Source: Leptoclinus maculatus
Taxonomy: Eukaryota; Chordata; Actinopteri; Perciformes; Stichaeidae
Length of the DNA: 64,000 bases
Assembly (NCBI GenBank): GCA_032191485.1
Contig: JAVDOI010000010.1
Location: 10,250,194-10,314,193, forward strand
Direction of reading: 5' to 3'
The notes beneath the pieces were generated by a model that was not told where the DNA came from, searched no databases, and was given only the letters and a program-made list of their open reading frames with translations. This document shows positions 51,520 to 63,929 of this stretch, piece by piece. The stretch's first letter is position 1; each line of letters starts with the position of its first letter. Position numbers and translations under genes: made by a program.

Positions 51520-54500
51520 TCACCTTTCTTTAGGCAGTGTTAAGTTGCTCTGCTGCTTCTCTTGCTGAAGTCTGTAAGTAAGACCGGCAAATATTAATAC
51601 TACTGAGATGCAGGAAACAGAGTAAGCATCAAAACAGCGTTATAAGATAAAATCACATGGAAATCTACTGCTCACCTTTCCCTTTGTGCTTGTATCTTCT
51701 CATCATCATACCTTTAAAAATAAGAATATAAATCTCAGTCTGATGTATACATTACATCAACATACTTCTCACCAGTGGAACATAGAAGCTAAAAGTCCAT
51801 TGACGTACACTATTGCAAATCATATGTTTACTTGGTTTAAGTGCTAACAGTTACACTGACTACATATTAATGAATGAAACACAGCTTGGATCAGGTTTAG
51901 TTTGATCACTGTGCTGTGAGCATTCTCTAAAAGTGTTGATACTGTAAGCATGCAATACACACAACACATGATTAATATCTCAACAGTGACCCTTGGTGGC
52001 TCAGAGTACTTACTGCAACACACACTCAGGGATCTGCACATGCTCCATGGGGATGATCTGGCTGAGCTCCTCCAGGGTGTGAACATAACGGATCTTATCC
52101 ATGAACTTCACGCTGCAGAAAGCATCAACAACATGCAATCAATGTCACATATGACCCATTCTGAACACGTATATGATGTATCTGTCATCAAGCCAAGGCC
52201 TTGTAGCACAGCTCTCATTCTTATATGTTCTGAGATGGTCTGAATCATTATGTCACAGTTCTGTAATCTATCTTCTGTCTGTTTTTTAGATTTGATAAGA
52301 GAAGAGCCAATATGTAACTCAACGGAGAGACTGACGGACTACAAACCACGCTGAATGTATTCTCACCTGATGAAAGGTCTTGAGATGGCCAGGACGGTCC
52401 GGATAAACCACGTTGGGTGAGCAATGATGAGACACTTAAGATTCTTCCTCAGTCTGCAGGAGTAAATTCAAGTGTTTGTGATGCAGATTGTATCCTCGTT
52501 TATCTTTAGCATCGACAACATTAGTTTTACATTCTTGACTTATTATTCTTATTTCCATCACAGTTGCCCAAACTTACTTCCTGTCGATCATCTGGTAGCA
52601 TCTCTTCAGCCAGCTGATGCCGGGCATCTTCCTGCGAGGAGTGGCTCCGTTCAGGTAAACAATCATGTAATCTTCTGCCACCAGCAGCTCCAGGCTGCTC
52701 ACGACGTACCTGAGGACAGAGCAAGCAAGCTCAGATCTGACTCATATTGTACAGTAACATATAAGATGAAAAGAAATCCTATGTTCACATTGAGTGGAAC
52801 CGATCCAGATATGGACTTCACAAAGTCAAATTCTTAAAGCCAAAATGAGTGTTGTTAAACTAACTCATCTTTCATTGCTATATAGCATTTTATGTTGATC
52901 TTCCTTTCAAACGTGATTTGACGCGCACATTTCATGGAAATAATTTCTCTAGTAATTTTCTTTGGTCAAGTACACAGTGCAAATTGAATGCTACAGTAAA
53001 AGACTCCCTTAGGAGACCAGAATGGATCTTACAGGAAGAGATTCTCCATGATGTACGCGTAGTCCTCACAGCCACTGTCAGGAAGATAGCAGGCTGCAAA
53101 CACGATGATGGCATTCAGACCCTCGCCATAATAACCTGGAGGAGGGAGACACACATTCAGTATGATGGCAGCATTATTATGGAGCTCTATAAATCTATGA
53201 AAACTGAAAATGATCTGCCTTTTATGATTTGCATCTTGTATTTATCAGTTGCTCAAGTATAATTGTTTTACTTTGAAAGTAACCTGACCTAACCTGTGTG
53301 TTTTGTGCATGCTTTGTTGTGAACAGGGTCTGATGAACGTCATTAAACATATTTTCAGTTTGAAGTACATGAGTTTCCCTTGTGCATGAAATTTGCTGTG
53401 AAAATATGTCTTCTTTTCTTTTATTCCTTCACGAGTTCTAATGTCCTTTGATGGTCTGAATGTTGTTTCAGGCTTTTCCACCCTGACAAGATTGTTACAG
53501 TTCTGGAGAAAACTTGTAGCAACTGGTACAAAGCTAATTATATAGCTTTACTGAAAGTCTCATAGTGCCACTTCCTCATGTTAAATCCTGGCAGTGCTGC
53601 AAGTAACGAAGAGTACCATCTTCCTATTATTTGTCCACTTCATTTATATCAATGAGGGTAGAAAAAAACAATCAAACACTTGTCAGTGCACAGTCCAACA
53701 GTGCTGGTCTTCCAAAATCCATTTTGGATGAATCCTAACATACACTTGAGCCCACACACACACAGACACTATTTGAATAAAAGCACACACACTCGTTTGC
53801 TAACCTCCATGTGTGACAACCCTCAGGTATGGTCTGATGACCTGCATGTCAATCCTCTGCTCCTGGTCACCGATGATCACTGTTCGCCACAGACGACCAG
53901 ATGAGTCTCTCTCCTCTTCACTTTCACCTGGAAGACGCTTGGCGGTGGCCACAGGAGTGTCATCTATACACAAGGTAACATAAAACGGTTGTCGGTCTCA
54001 TTGTTTAACCGTCCTTTCCCACCTGTCTTCCTTAACACTTTTGAAATCACACAAACGTCAGAGGCAGATAAGGATCAACTTGCTATAACAGTCTGCTATT
54101 AAACTTCAACATGATTCACAACATGTGACACTATCTACAAATATATTTATACTCTTTGCCAAGCGGTATCTAACTAATTAAACAATTCAATTAAATTTAG
54201 TAAAAGGTTTTTAAAATTTATATCCAATAGGCTACATTTTATCATAGCTCCCACAATATTATTCTCAGATTTGAGAATACTTTCACGTCATCACAGACTA
54301 CACTTACAGGTTGTCAACAAAATAAAACGACATCTGACAATATTTTGCAATCCATTACACAATAGCAAAGCAATAGCACTGCTTTTTACTGTAGGATCGT
54401 TTTTAGACTATTGGTAGTGGTATCAGTGTATCAGTGATGGAAACACAGCAGACAAAGCCGTATAAGGAGTCTTAAGGAAATATTTCCTTAAGAATGAAAA

Positions 54501-55816
54501 ACATTCATCTGCTTAAACAGAAAGTAGGCAATTAAGAAAAACAGCAGTGACTTTCTCACCATGCAGTGATTACAGCCTTCGGTGTTTTGTTTTAATTGTT
54601 GCTGTATTTGACAGACATGTTTGCCTTGACAGACAGATTGCAATAACGTATGACGATTGAAACCGAGGACACAGCAGAGGTATGATTTGCTCCTTAAATA
54701 AATTCCAACATGCATCCCTTAAAAACATTAGTGTCTTCCACAATATTGATCATCTAAATGGAATATCATTTGACCTCTCTCTTACCTTCCCACTCCAGCT
54801 CGTTGCCATTGTTGATGAACTCCAGAGAGTCGGTTTCATCGGGAGTCTCCATGTCGTCTACATTGATGTCCAGGTCGTCAGGCGTTTCCAGAAACTCATC
54901 AGAGAGCACCGACCCCTCGCTCTGATCCAGGGAGAGGTTCATGTCGGGGGCGACCAGAGTGCGGCGCTTACGCTGGGCCATGGACTCGCCCACATTCAGA
55001 GTGGTGGGAGGATCTGGACAGGCACGGCAGGAAAGTTTAGATACAGTATATCTTAAAAGTATATTGGTAATGCGATGTATTTATTCCACTTACTGGTTCT
55101 GTTGTCAGTGAGGCCACATGAAGAATCAACATATCCATCCTCTGGTAGTGGCCTGTAGAGAAAGACATGAATATTGCATTCAAAATAGTATCAATAAAAC
55201 AGTAGACAATAAAACAGAATAAATAGAAAACAGAATGACGTATATCAGAATTATTCTTTCTCTTTGGCCTTTTGTTTTTCTGTTACCAAGTTAAAGGTGC
55301 TCTATGAGATTGGGAGCATTTTGATTGTCTCTCAACAGCTCTCAGCATGGCAACGGCTAAGCTGGTGGCTCGCAGCTAACGCTGCTAGCAGTGCTAACAG
55401 TGCAAACTACCAAAGTGATGACAGAGCTAACAGTGTTTACCTGAGTGGGAATCGGAGGGTGATTGCTATGCTTCCACCTCGACGTAACTCCACTATATCT
55501 TTACATAGCAAACAGTTTACTGCTATATTAATGCTCTGAATCCCGTAAATTGTGCACCTTTAATGAATGTTTTGGTTCTTCTTTATGTAATTTTAAATAC
55601 TATAAAGTATGAGCATGTCGTTTGTAGCATTTTCACGCTTAGTATTTTGTTGTTGGAGTGGCGCTTTTGTTATTTAACAGCTGGGTGTCCTGGGAAAAAA
55701 TATGTGTTGTTTGAGAAAGCAACACCGGTAATTACCAACTCCCCTCTGACATTATAATAAGACAGCTGAACCCTCAATGCTGGGGGCACAAGAAGGCCAG
55801 ATTATAGTAGAGATCA

Positions 55817-55867
<51 letters not shown>

Positions 55868-56598
55868 GGAGAAAGACACAGACATTAACACAGACATGCA
55901 TAGACAAACACGCCCTAAAACACCACAAGCATGGGTGAGCTGATGGAGCTGTTTGGATAATTGCTATTATGTTGTAAGTAGCTTTGTAGACGTAAGTTAA
56001 AGACAGCTCCAGATATTCAAAAGTGAATTAAACAGTAGGGAAGAGAACAACTTCTTAAAGGTTTCTCCTCTATATATCTCACGTTTAAACTATCTGCCAC
56101 TATATTCATTGTACTGTACATACCCATTACTCCTCCTCCTTTATCTAATTACATTATTTGTATTTTGTAAGCTTTAACCAACAGAGCTACCAGAATACCA
56201 TTGTGATGTTATTATACCTCATAAATACCACAACGACTTGCAGCTGTATTTAAATGTTGTGAATACACTGAATGTCCTTCATTAATCTGTTTCCTCTGCT
56301 CATTTTCCACAAACACATTTCCTCTGCTGTAGAAATAAGTCTTGCCAGTAAACGAGTGGCTGGCCGACTATTTTTCCATTGCTGGACACTGTGACGTTGT
56401 TTGACTTGTCGTGTTTTTTTTCTCTGTGCTAGCTGCTATTTTGTTCACTGACATGAAACAACATAATCACGTAACGACTGCATCAAGGAAAGAACACACC
56501 TGCTGCCCTCCAGCATTCAACAAAACCATCAGAGCTGGCTCTGTTTGTCAAAGCCTTCGCACACATCAGACAAACTGCTCACACACACACACACACAC

Positions 56599-56691
<93 letters not shown>

Positions 56692-56773
56692 ACTACCTGG
56701 GGAAGTCTTCATCCTGCCACTCATCTTTAACCTCCATGCTGTCCATGCGTAAGGTGGCTTCTGCTGTACCCAT
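51520..56773 (-). CDS. atcay: caytaxin (BNIP2-like, CRAL-TRIO/BCH domain)
   Basis: Ten coding exons: 56773-56697, 55152-55094, 55013-54786, 53963-53805, 53135-53033, 52709-52578, 52453-52367, 52112-52014, 51711-51676, 51571-51520; 1032 nt, 343 aa. Caytaxin is a neuronal cytoplasmic adaptor that binds kinesin light chain and kidney-type glutaminase; human loss causes Cayman ataxia. The start MGTAEATLRMDSMEVKDEWQ is almost the mammalian one. Residues about 66-121 hold the conserved acidic block (RKRRTLVAP, SLDQSEGS, TPDDLDINVDD, NELEWE), with ELEWE the kinesin-binding motif. Residues about 150-315 are the BCH domain: LWRTVIIGDQEQRID, THGGYYGEGLNAIIVFAACY, EDYMIVYLNGATPRRKMPG, LAISRPFISVKF, IPMEHVQIPECVLQY. 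The last exon (LQQEKQQSNLTLPKER) is unlike the mammalian C-terminus and less certain. Whether this is the fish a or b copy I cannot say. Upstream untranslated exons were not found; a weak acceptor lies about 30 bases before the ATG. Confidence 0.95.
54471..54492. repeat. 22-bp perfect palindrome in an atcay intron
   Basis: CTTAAGGAAAT followed by its reverse complement, centred at 54481/54482, inside the intron between coding exons 3 and 4. Confidence 0.9.
55291..55563. mobile_element. miniature element with TTAA-flanked ends, atcay intron 1
   Basis: A 273-bp unit starting TTAAAGGTGC (55291-55300) and ending with its exact reverse complement GCACCTTTAA (55554-55563). The interior ('ctctcaacagctctcagcat', 'ctcgcagctaacgctgctag', 'cacctcgacgtaactccac') is a repeat I know from other percomorph fish. 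TTAA at both ends fits a piggyBac-type target duplication, though a TA duplication with longer inverted ends is also possible. Confidence 0.65.
55819..55864. repeat. (CA)23 microsatellite in atcay intron 1
   Basis: A CA tract on the + strand, so (TG)n in the atcay transcript. Confidence 0.93.
56580..56689. repeat. (CA)54 microsatellite touching the atcay exon 1 donor
   Basis: CA units with one CG interruption, ending 7 bases from the 5' splice site of the first coding exon of atcay. In the pre-mRNA it is a (UG)n tract starting a few bases after GUAGUCCUG. Confidence 0.95.
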
Positions 56774-59700
56774 CCTCTGCCAGGGAGGACAGGCTTCAGC
56801 TAGCTGTGGTTGACAAACAAATGAAACAATGAAAATCAGTAGGAGTTCAAATCTGTTAAAACATACAGTAATTATAGCTGTTTTAAAGGGGCACTCCGCC
56901 CCAATTTATGAAACCCTGAGGATTTCATCAGGATTATCTGAATTTTAGCTTGAGACACATAATTGCGACAGACAGCCAGCGTGACAAACGTGAAGGTGTG
57001 GTGTTTGAAAGATGTGTGTGTGTTCATCAGATAGGGAGGGTTTAATGAAAGACACTATCCAGTTGCATAATGGGGAATGTCGTATTCCCTGTTTTTAGAG
57101 TTTGAAGCATACTAGGAACGAAAAATTAGGATATCTTAGCTAATCCTTTTGCTTCGATTTAGAGCACTGCTTCTTACATCTCTCTCTCAAAAGTCAAACA
57201 CCCTTGTGGGTGTGGTATACTAAATTGCTGGAGTGCCCCTTAAGTCAGTAAAAGCTGACTTATCCACAATATACAGCTTTTAGGAGCTGTAATTAAGTGC
57301 TCTGGAGAGCAGCTAAGAAACATAACATGTGTGTAATGAAGAATCAAACCAACAACATTTATCCTTCTCTAACAAACACGATAGCAAATGTATCATATGA
57401 CAGAAAAAGTCAGTTTCTTAAAACACTAGTGCTAGTTTGCGATGGGTAATGATTGTATAATGATATTAATGTTATTATAAATACAGCATTGGCAAAACTA
57501 AGTCCCAGTGGGTTTCCTTTCCCTACATGGGGAAGGAGACAAAAATAAAACCCAACATTGCTCATACAGCCCCTCAGGGTGATACGAGCAAATCACACTT
57601 GCCACCATAGAGCAGATAGTCATCTGAACTTCCATATTTTACGTAACCAAATCAGAAATGAAACAAAGTCTCCATCCAACGCTGCCCGTCATTTTCTTGT
57701 GCCGGTTGCTGCAGGCTGTCATACAAGGATCAGTCATGCACAGAGTGAACATCATGTATGAGTCTCGTGTCAGAACAGCGCATATGGGGGAGGAGTGTCC
57801 ATCATCGCTGTCCCGGCCAGAGTTCATGCTGCAGCAGACTTTACCACAGTCCATTTGTCCACTGGGATGGCACTGATGTGCTACAGTGAGACACATCCGA
57901 GTCTATATACTGAAAACAACTGAGGTCTAAAAGGCACAGGCCCCTAAGGCTCCATGCTGCTGGAGCTGCTGTGTTGTGATTGGATCTAAATGATGGTTGA
58001 GGTTTTACACTGTACTATCCCATGAGGAAGTTGCCGTGTTTGATATATGGTTGAAGGGGAAATCCTAAACGCCACTTTAATAAAGATCCTTTTGACACAC
58101 TTTGATTCAGCTTCCTCTGTTGTCATAATCTATTATTTTCAAAAAAGGCTTTGGACAACAGGTTGATCATTTTCCCTGCTAAATTAAGAATGAAAGAGGG
58201 GAAGCTGAGGATGAAGTGGAAAATTCACACGGACCGGTGCGTGTGGTTTGTTGTCTGTGCAGATGTCTCTTGTCAAGCCTCAGCTGCTCATACAGTGAAC
58301 TGCTGATTGATGGACACAGAGTAATGTTGCAGTAGCACGCGGCTGGTAGGGATTTGAGTCCAGATGGCAGAGCAGCCTTCATTGAACACTATCTTGTGAG
58401 CTATTCAATGTTTTGTGCCTATTGAACCAAACCCGTAATAATAGAAAATCCTTGTGCATTTTGTTTAATAAATATTTGTCTTAACATGTCTCTTTCTTTG
58501 ACATACAGTAAGCAATATGTAAACAAAGCAGTAGAGCTTCCACTTCAATAGAACCGAACAGTATTCGTTCCCCCTCTGCATTATGATTTTATTTACGTAG
58601 CTTGCAGCTTGGAGATAACCATTAATAGGGCCACTAATGATAAAAGGCAAGGCAAAGCAATACTTCACGATCGAGTACAGGCTTCCTCAACTTGTTTGAT
58701 TGCAGATTTACAGATTGAATATTTATGACCAAATAAGCAGCAATCAAAGTTAAAAACAGATTTCGGCATAATTTAATAAAATAATCCTCTTCAACAGGAT
58801 GGCATTGCTGTGGTTTGATCAGATTAAATCCTGACTGGATTACACAAAAGTAAGTGAACTACTTTTTTTCCAAATGAGCCCTGTCCACTTCAAGCCAGTG
58901 AGAAGAGCACAGAGAAAGAACATATCCAATGTGAAATAATAAAATGAGTTCTAAATTTGGCAAAAAATATTTGTGTTTAGGTTGATTACTGATATGAAAA
59001 GATGATGCAGAATGGACATTTTCAGGGCCTTAAAACGTGTTTGAAAGGAGAAAAGCTATTCTGTCACGTTCCTTATCTGACAAATGGAAACAGACACCGT
59101 CTCAGTCATTTGAAACACAAACAGTCGCAGAATGAAACAAAGCACTGAAAAGATCACTGATCGAGAATATGTCCCCTGGAAAGCACTTCATTCAGCCAAA
59201 ACCAGAAAAAGCATAGCTCCTGTAAAAAGTACTCACATACTGTAATTAGGAAGACTTCCTCTTCGCCGTTTTGAAAGCTTCCCTGTGTTGCCTTCAGATG
59301 TCCCTCTTTATTTTCTTCCTACTCCTCCTTAAATCTGCCTGAGCAGAGTGAGGGTCATCATTGTTTACATCTGCAGGTGGAACACTAGAGTGCCCAGGGT
59401 CTGGGCTGCTGGAGGATTCTTGCTGTTCTCTGATGCTTCTAATGGAGGCTGAGAGATGAACTGTTTCCTCCTGCAGAGAGGACGGTTAGGAGAGTCAGGG
59501 TCATCACACATCAAACGCCATCCTGCTGTCATCGCTTCAGTCTAGTCTGCAAATCATATCCCATGCTATATTTTGGAATACAGATAATCCTCGTCCTGCG
59601 CGGCTTCAGCTCGTGTCATGATGATCACTCTTGATCTCTCTTCCTCCCATCTACTTCTGCTCATCTCTGCTGAATCCCCCTCTACCCTCCTCCTCCCTCT

Positions 59701-61385
59701 ACCAACACTAATGCTCTCCCCCCCCAGGCTCTAATCCTGATGTGATGATGTCACCCGTATGTGTTGTGATGGTTATGTAATCACACCTGCGTACCTTCTC
59801 TTTGATTCTCTTTGGCTGCCGGGAGTCAGGATCAGCTGTTTTCTTTCGCCTCACGGTCAGACAATTTTGAATCCATGATGTAACGTGTTTCTATCCTCCT
59901 GCGCGCTGGAAAAAATTGGAAGTTTCTACTTCAACGCTGTTCCCTGGCAACAGCATCTTCCTCCCTCACACACTCACAATCTCTCTCTCTCTCTGGCTTT
60001 TTCTCACAATCTCTATTAAGCTCTCTCACTCTTGACGAAACCCCGCCTCCATATAAATTCCCCTCCTTTTCTCTTGCTCCCTAGCTGTGATGCCTACACC
60101 CCTCCCTCCCTCCCTCCCTTTCTCTCCTGCTCTTCTCACAGATGCACTGAGCTCTGGGCGATGTCATGACACAGAGTGGCTTCGCTTTGGCATTGCACTT
60201 ATCGCCCAGTGGGGGCAGCCACATCTTCCTATTCTTCTCTTGCCATTGGCTGCTTGGCAGAAAAATACATTTCGGGCTGTGTTTACAGTTTTCTATTAAT
60301 AACGCTACTTTGCACAGTGAAATACTGCAACATGCCCAGACTTGTGACTAAAAGCATTTGTTTCCCCACAGATCTGGATCCGTGGCAAACAAATGCATTG
60401 AGGGATGTTGAGAGATACTGAAAATAGAGTAGATAGCTTCAGGTGTTTAATAACATACCAGCATTTTTTTAATGACTCATTTGACAAAATAAATTGGTTG
60501 TCAGTTTTTTGATCTTATTTCAACTAAAAGGCGTGCCTTGCTTTCAATTGTGGCTTATCCCATTAAATACGTGGCAATCTAAAGATGTGTGAGTCCTTTT
60601 CTATAGTTCTCTATAGTCAATAAGGTGATATGATCTTGAAATGTTGTTTAATTTTTCTTAACTGTACATTCCTGCATCACGTTCAGTTCCAGGTCAACAC
60701 TGTATTGTGTTTACTTTCATAAAGTGGACCACCATAAAGTATTTAGGAGTTCGATGTATTTATATGCATCGCCCCTGTGTAACTGGGTCATCGAGATATT
60801 TGTCTGTGTTTGATGTCCTGCCACCAGATGGTGGTAGAGTGTTCCCTATGAAAGACTTCTGCAGTGCTGCAAGGAAAGGTCTTATCATCACATTTAAGAT
60901 ACATGGGTTGGACTGACCTCTACAATAGTACTAATAAGATGGAGTTTAAGAATAAAATCAGTATAGGATATTAAAAATGTCTCTCTATATCTAAAAAACA
61001 AATATTTACCCTTACAAATGAGACAAATCTCATCTGCCACAATCCACAAAGTACACTATTCTGTTCCTATAGAAAGCAAAACATATCGTATATACTAATG
61101 GCAGCCAAAGGTTTAAATTGTAGTATTATTGGGGTGAAAACAGACTAAAAATAAACAGACATTTATAGAATACAGGGACTCCAGTATGAGGGTTATGTCC
61201 GCTTATGTCTCCAAAACGAGTCACTCCTTCGATACCAGCAGGCGCTACATGATTATCAACTTCTACTGTATACTGGGTAGTAAAATTAACCTCGTCAGTT
61301 TAACCAAGACAAAGAACAAATATTTTGTCATCATTCAACAAAAGCATATCACGTTAATCTTAGCCAACACAGATCCTGTCAAGCC
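56774..61385. other. upstream side of atcay and downstream side of the SLC1 gene
   Basis: No protein-coding exon supported. It should contain the atcay promoter and untranslated first exon(s) and the SLC1 3' untranslated region. 59250-59480 and 59580-60130 are pyrimidine-rich and GC-richer patches that might be the former. 60045-60062 has CGCCTCCATATAAATTC on the + strand with no exon attached. Open frames at 57558-57896 and 58179-58668 resemble nothing I know. Confidence 0.4.
56883..57243. mobile_element. miniature element with TTAA-type ends upstream of atcay exon 1
   Basis: TTAAAGGGGCACTCC (56883-56897) and GGAGTGCCCCTTAA (57230-57243) are inverted copies differing by one inserted A. The unit is about 360 bp, non-coding, and of the same general type as the element at 55291-55563, but a different family. 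Confidence 0.6.
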
Positions 61386-63929
61386 TCATGAGGCGCAGAA
61401 CTGGGAGCTTTCCTCCACCAAGCTTTTATCTGCAGGGCTGGAGCGCTGCAGCTCATGTGTGGACAGATGCTGCACTACACTCACACCGACACAGTCCCCC
61501 AGGACATTGGTGGTAGTCCGCAGACGATCCCTATCAACGAAGAAGAAGATCTGAGGTTACATTAGGAACTTATCAGGGTGACTTGACCACAACTACACCT
61601 AAGTTTAGGGATGAAACAAAATGTAAAGTTACAGGATACTTTTAAGGTTAAAGTTAACCATGTTACAGGTGAAATCAATAACATTATTCAAGGTTCATTT
61701 ATAGTCATTCTCCAACACAGGCTTGCCAAATTTTCATGGGTTGAAAATGGCTCAACACGCTATCTACTGTTTTAAACTGAGTCAACGGGTTGGGACTTAT
61801 CTAGGTCATGAAATTATATATATATATATTAAAAAAACAACATTAATCAGTCCCAAAATTTGCAGTGGGTGCAGTAGTAGGCTCAGATCTGGGGGGAAGT
61901 TACACTTTAAAACTCAACCAAAACCTCAAAGCCCTTTAAATAATCAATATCAAATGATCAAAATGTCCACACTTTCCAAAAACGTTCTCAATGTCAAGAT
62001 CTGAAACTGATATTGGTTCCATGTGCACTTACAGAATCCAATCAACTATCATGAGCAGTGATATATCTTCAGTGGGCAGTCCAGCTGACTCCAACACAAT
62101 TATCATGGATACCATGCTGGCCTGTGGGATGCCCGCTGCACCAGTGCTTGCAGCTGTGACAACAAAACTGAAGAGTAGAAACAGTGATGGTTATGAAATT
62201 GAATCCTTGCGTTATTTGTTTCAAGCATTGAAAATACACCAACTCAACTCTATGGGAACTAATCTGATGTAAGGACTGTACTTTTCCATCTCTATCTGCT
62301 AAGTCTTCAGTCACTCATGGGAATTAATTCAATGATTAACTGAACAAAACAACATTTGACCAATCTGAGCTCAATGTGTTTTGAGTTTACCTGAGGGCAA
62401 TGATTTGACCCAGGTTAAACTCCATATTATTAATCTGGGCAATGAATAAAGCAGCTACAGCTTCATAGAGTGCTGCACCATCCATGTTCATTGTGGCCCC
62501 AATAGGGAGCATGAAGCGTGTCACTTGTTTGTCCATGTTGTGATTTTCCTCCATACAGTAGAGGGTAACAGGTAGGGTTGCATAACTGTAAAAAAAAAAA
62601 CCATATGGTATAAAAAGCGAGCTGCTATTCCACTGTTGTTCATGTGTCTGCCATGTTTAATATCAAGACTCTGGCTCACCTCGATGAGGTCCCAAAGGCA
62701 GTGGTGAGAGCCTGGAGTAGACTGAGCATAAATCTGAAGGGATTCTTTCGTGTAACCATGAAATAGATGAGGGGAAGGGTGAGGAGGCTGTGGATTAGGA
62801 GGCCAGCGGTTACAGTGAGAGCATACATGGCAACTTCGCGAGCTATCTCTCCAATGTCTGGCACCTTCACAATCTGTCCTGCCAGTAGGAAGAGGATTCC
62901 CACGGGGGAATACCTGTGAAACAGAGGTGAGACACAGCAGAGGGAGGCAATGAGAGAGGCTCAATGTTGTAGTCAGTGAGTATATCCATGTTTGGGTGTC
63001 ATAATATTTCCTAGTTAGCATAACAGGGCCCACAAGAACAGAAATTGATAGCTAATGCAAGTTAAAATGTGCATTAACAAGACTTCACACAGCCGGTGTA
63101 TCTTCATGATAGCTTCCTGTGCTTACCAGATGACTATGTTAACCAGATGCATAATGGCTTTATTCAGGCAGTCGAAGAAATCCCTCAGAGGTTTTGCCTC
63201 TTTCTCCATATTGCCCAAGATGAGGCCAAAGGCAACAGAGAAAACCAGTAGACCCAAAATATTGACTCCGTCTAAGGTTCCCGGCCCTGGCACTGTGTCA
63301 TCTATAGGGGCCCCAAGGAATGTCGTTAAGACTATGTTGTGTTGTGGCAATGTAACAGCAGTAATGAAGATCAGACAGACATATTAAACATAAGGGACAC
63401 TGGTTTAGACAAACATTTGGCACCAATAATATGAATATAACAAAAAAAAGGAATCTCACTCTTTTCACTGGTTGCCGTCACACTCCTGGAATAAACGGTT
63501 TTGTACTAGATAAAAAAGTATAAGCATGTTAACCATTGGTAAGTATGAAACAGTGACTATATGAATCTAGAACAAATAGTCCTTGTAGATCTTACCTTTC
63601 TGAAACAAGCTTCCACCAAATTCGAGGGATTCATGTTTCTATATAAAACAAAAACACTGATTAGGTGTTTTAACTTCCAATAGAAACATTATATGTTCCC
63701 TAGGAATATTTGAATACACACCTGATTAAATCTAGAAAGGGATCCACAATCTGCACAGCCTCTGCATTACCACTAGAGGACACTGAGGCAGTCCTGGATG
63801 ATTTCCCTGGTTGCATGAGAACAGCTAAGGCGATGCCAGTGAATGCAGCAATAAGTGTGGTGACCATGTAATAGCTGAAGGCCCTTAGCCCAATTTTTCC
63901 ATGAGCCGTCCTGTCCACAGATGACATTC
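61386..63929 (-). CDS. excitatory amino acid transporter, SLC1 family (EAAT6/7-like), 3' part
   Basis: Eight coding exons visible: 63929-63722, 63638-63596, 63505-63460, 63301-63127, 62913-62680, 62585-62391, 62167-62033, 61530-61386; the 5' exons, with the N-terminus and first membrane helices, lie beyond the right edge. It should be a plasma membrane glutamate/aspartate symporter. It shows the TM3-TM4 region (SGMSSVDRTAHGKIGLRAFS, DPFLDLIRNMNPSNLVEACF), DGVNILGLLVFSVAFG, the HP1 tip FGTSSSYATLP, NMDGAALYEAVAALFIAQIN in TM7, HP2 AASTGAAGIPQ, and TM8 DWILDRLRTTTNVLGD. The TM8 arginine (DRLRTTTN) marks acidic amino acid transport and excludes ASCT neutral transporters. Wording differs from SLC1A1, 2, 3 and 7, so the fish SLC1A8/SLC1A9 group (EAAT6/7, thought lost from mammals) is my best guess, unproven. 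Odd points: NMDGA instead of NMDGT, a very short TM4 loop, and a short C-tail ending QFCAS. Confidence 0.9.

Noticed and set aside
57558..57896. Three overlapping frames of 67-85 codons
   Set aside because: No known domain, and they compete with each other on both strands; I could not link any to atcay.
62521..63033. 170-codon minus-strand frame
   Set aside because: It is in another frame over the SLC1 exon at 62680-62913; the true frame gives the transporter sequence with correct splice phases.
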